Assembly (NCBI RefSeq): GCF_051014685.1
Contig: NC_135055.1
Location: 5,320,001 to 5,384,000, forward strand
Direction: 5' to 3'
DNA from: Ptiloglossa arizonensis
Taxonomy: Eukaryota; Arthropoda; Insecta; Hymenoptera; Colletidae
DNA length: 64,000 nt
Notes under the pieces: model-generated
What the model was told of the DNA's origin: nothing
The model's input: only the letters and a program-made list of their open reading frames with translations
Databases searched by the model: none
Shown here: positions 62,301-64,000 of the stretch, piece after piece
How positions within the stretch are numbered: the first letter of the stretch is position 1
How the letters are laid out: every line of letters starts with the position of its first letter
Position numbers and translations under genes: made by a program

Positions 62301-63500
62301 AACCCGAGTGAAGTAATTGTTGAAAAACAAGATCGCGAAAGTGTATCAAAGCGATGGAACACCTACATCCGATGTACAAATTTGGCGAGCCTATAACGCT
62401 CACAATTTCACACACTCCGTGTCTTTAAATTCTCGAATACTTTCTTACTCGACACCCTGTATAGAAACGAGCTACGCGTTCCGCCCCCCCCCCCTCCCCC
62501 AGATCGAACAAATTCGTGTGCCAGTTCCCACTCACGTAGAATTTCGATTAGGACTACCAGTGGCAACGATCCGGATTATTGTCAGTGTACGTGACGATCT
62601 TGGAATTTTTTCTGCCCACCCAATATGTAACTTGTCCCAGTTGCTTGGTTCACTTCGGGCACGTGCAAACCAGTTCCGATGCACCGTATCTGTGTAAATA
62701 CTTTCAGCCGTCTCCGCGTGCCTGCATCTCTACGTCCCCGACACCTCCCTGACTTCCAAATCGAATAGTTAGGCTACGATTGACGGTTTTTGGGTAACTC
62801 ACAAGCCACGGTAGAACCTCGACACGAATCGTTCACCTACTTTGACCAGTCACAAATTTCTCTTTCTCGTTTACTCGCCCCGATCTAACCGTACATCAAT
62901 CAGGACCAGTTAGCATTGGGTTTGTTAATATACCCTACGATTTCTAACGGGCAAACATTGTCGTGTTAGGTGGGCTCGAATGATCTAAGAATGTTGACGT
63001 TGTCAAGATTCCGCGAACATCGAGGATTAAAAAATTGAACGTCGGTTGGGAGGAGATTAAAGACCAAATGTACAAGCTGATCGTGTTTATCAGATTTTAG
63101 GATCTTCCTGGTGGAGAAGAATTTCCATAAAGTCAACGGATTCTGGGAAATGTATACGGGTCAACGATTCAAGAACAGCAATGGACGACTTTGAACTCCG
63201 ATTCCAAGACGCTCTATCGAATGAGACTCGAAGTAAAGGGGTTAAACGGATTCCAGGATTAATTAAAACGCTCGGGGTCAAGGACGAGAAGGTAAGTACG
63301 GGAGAAGGAAACATCATGGGTTGACAAAGTATGTGGCACGAGGTATAAGATTCTGATCCACTGTTAGGTAATTTTTATTAGGTTCCTGGGATGATCGAGG
63401 AAGTAATTTGTTCGAAAAAATTGGTGATTTCGCCCAGAAATATGTTTTCTTTCTTCTATCTGGGAAATTGTACAAGTGGTGGTAGAATTTGACTACTTTT
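62301..63500. other. Spacer, no gene seen
   Basis: The open frame near 62317-62697 contains a C-run and no recognisable domain. CGACACCCTGTATAG near 62450 resembles a transposon end. Confidence 0.4.
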
Positions 63501-63504
63501 CTAT

Positions 63505-64000
63505 TAGATACTTTTTGAATACTCAAGCATTTAAATACTGTTGGAATAATCAAGCATTTAAATACTGTTGGAATAATCAAGCTTTTAAATACTGTTGGAA
63601 TACTCAAGTATTTAAATACTATTCGAATACTTAAGTATTTAAAAACTTTTCGAATGCTCAAGTATTTAAATGCTGTTCGAATACTCGAGTATTTAAATAC
63701 TATTCGAATACTCAAGTATTTAAATACTGTTGGAATAATCGAGTATTTAAATACTATTGGAATAATCAAGTATTTAAATACTATTCGAATACTCAAGTAT
63801 TTAAATACTGTTGGAATAATCAAGTATTTAAATACTATTCGAATACTCAAGTATTTAAATACTATTCGAATACTAAAGTATTTAAATACTGTCCGAATGC
63901 TTGAGTAATCGAATACCATACGAATATTTGAATAGTCGTATTCTTTGCGAACATTTGAGTAGTCATACACTATCCAAAACACTTTAATAGCCGAATACTG
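63505..64000. repeat. 27-bp tandem array with embedded AGTATTTAAATACT palindrome, runs off the window
   Basis: Units such as CAAGTATTTAAATACTATTCGAATACT repeat about 18 times. Each carries AGTATTTAAATACT, its own reverse complement, and often ATTCGAAT. Since 27 is a multiple of 3, both strands stay open: ILKYLNTIR on plus and YLSIRIVFK on minus. The array continues beyond 64000. Confidence 0.92.

Noticed and set aside
62317..62697. 126-aa plus-strand frame
   Set aside because: Contains a C-run and a transposon-like word; no recognised domain.
63314..63982. 222-aa minus-strand frame and 84-aa plus-strand frame with FKYLSIR / LKYLNTIR repeats
   Set aside because: Both come from a 27-bp tandem unit whose length is a multiple of three and whose sequence is partly palindromic.

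Overview
The window is insect nuclear DNA. The evidence is a chain of spliced genes of the Osiris family (DUF1676), which is known only from insects. Introns are GT-AG, with one GC-AG, and the genes are separated by long AT-rich, repeat-filled spacers. The mix of AT-rich spacers with CpG-containing GC-rich patches fits a hymenopteran (bee, wasp or ant), but that placement is inference; only insect is well supported. I see no tRNA, rRNA, CRISPR or bacterial features.

Gene layout. There are seven Osiris loci. A is at 6561-7331 (+), one uninterrupted ORF of 256 aa. B is at 9140-10219 (-), two exons, 147 aa, the only minus-strand member. C is at 17730-19818 (+), two exons, 170 aa. D is at 25815-27857 (+), three exons, 265 aa. 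E is at 30281-33257 (+), two exons, 231 aa. F is at 46973-47949 (+), two exons, 295 aa. The G locus is at 49978-53481 (+): a first exon with its own promoter, then a four-exon glycine-rich protein. Each complete gene encodes a signal peptide, an N-terminal region (with the family's cysteine pair in A, D, F and G), a basic run, and a long Met/Leu/Ala/Gly-rich hydrophobic segment. A and D end in the family's LAY/MAY tail motif. In B-G an intron lies in phase 1 just before the basic run; A lacks it. Exact one-to-one orthology with named Osi genes is not assigned.

Regulation. Six of the loci (A, C-G) have a TATA box about 30-35 bp upstream of a CAGT- or TCAC-type arthropod initiator. This fits co-regulated, strongly pulsed expression in cuticle-forming tissue, as known for Drosophila Osiris genes.

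Spacers. Most intergenic sequence, and parts of introns in C and G, are tandem arrays with different units: 11, 38, 123, 153, about 90, 47, 92, about 37, about 200, 35, 47, 138 and 27 bp among others. One cluster (3720-4740) carries six perfect TGACGTCA palindromes and inverted segments. GC-rich patches lie near 6000-6400, 31940-32480 (inside the E intron), 34260-34680, 44830-45200 and 46150-46700. Possible transposon edges are seen near 12967, 22357, 24836 and 62451.

How the genes work together. Osiris proteins are endomembrane or secreted proteins of cuticle-secreting epithelia. The Drosophila cluster is the dosage-sensitive Triplo-lethal locus, and single members shape cuticular nanopores and tracheal tubes. 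The members here probably act as a co-expressed set in cuticle patterning; this is inferred from family knowledge.
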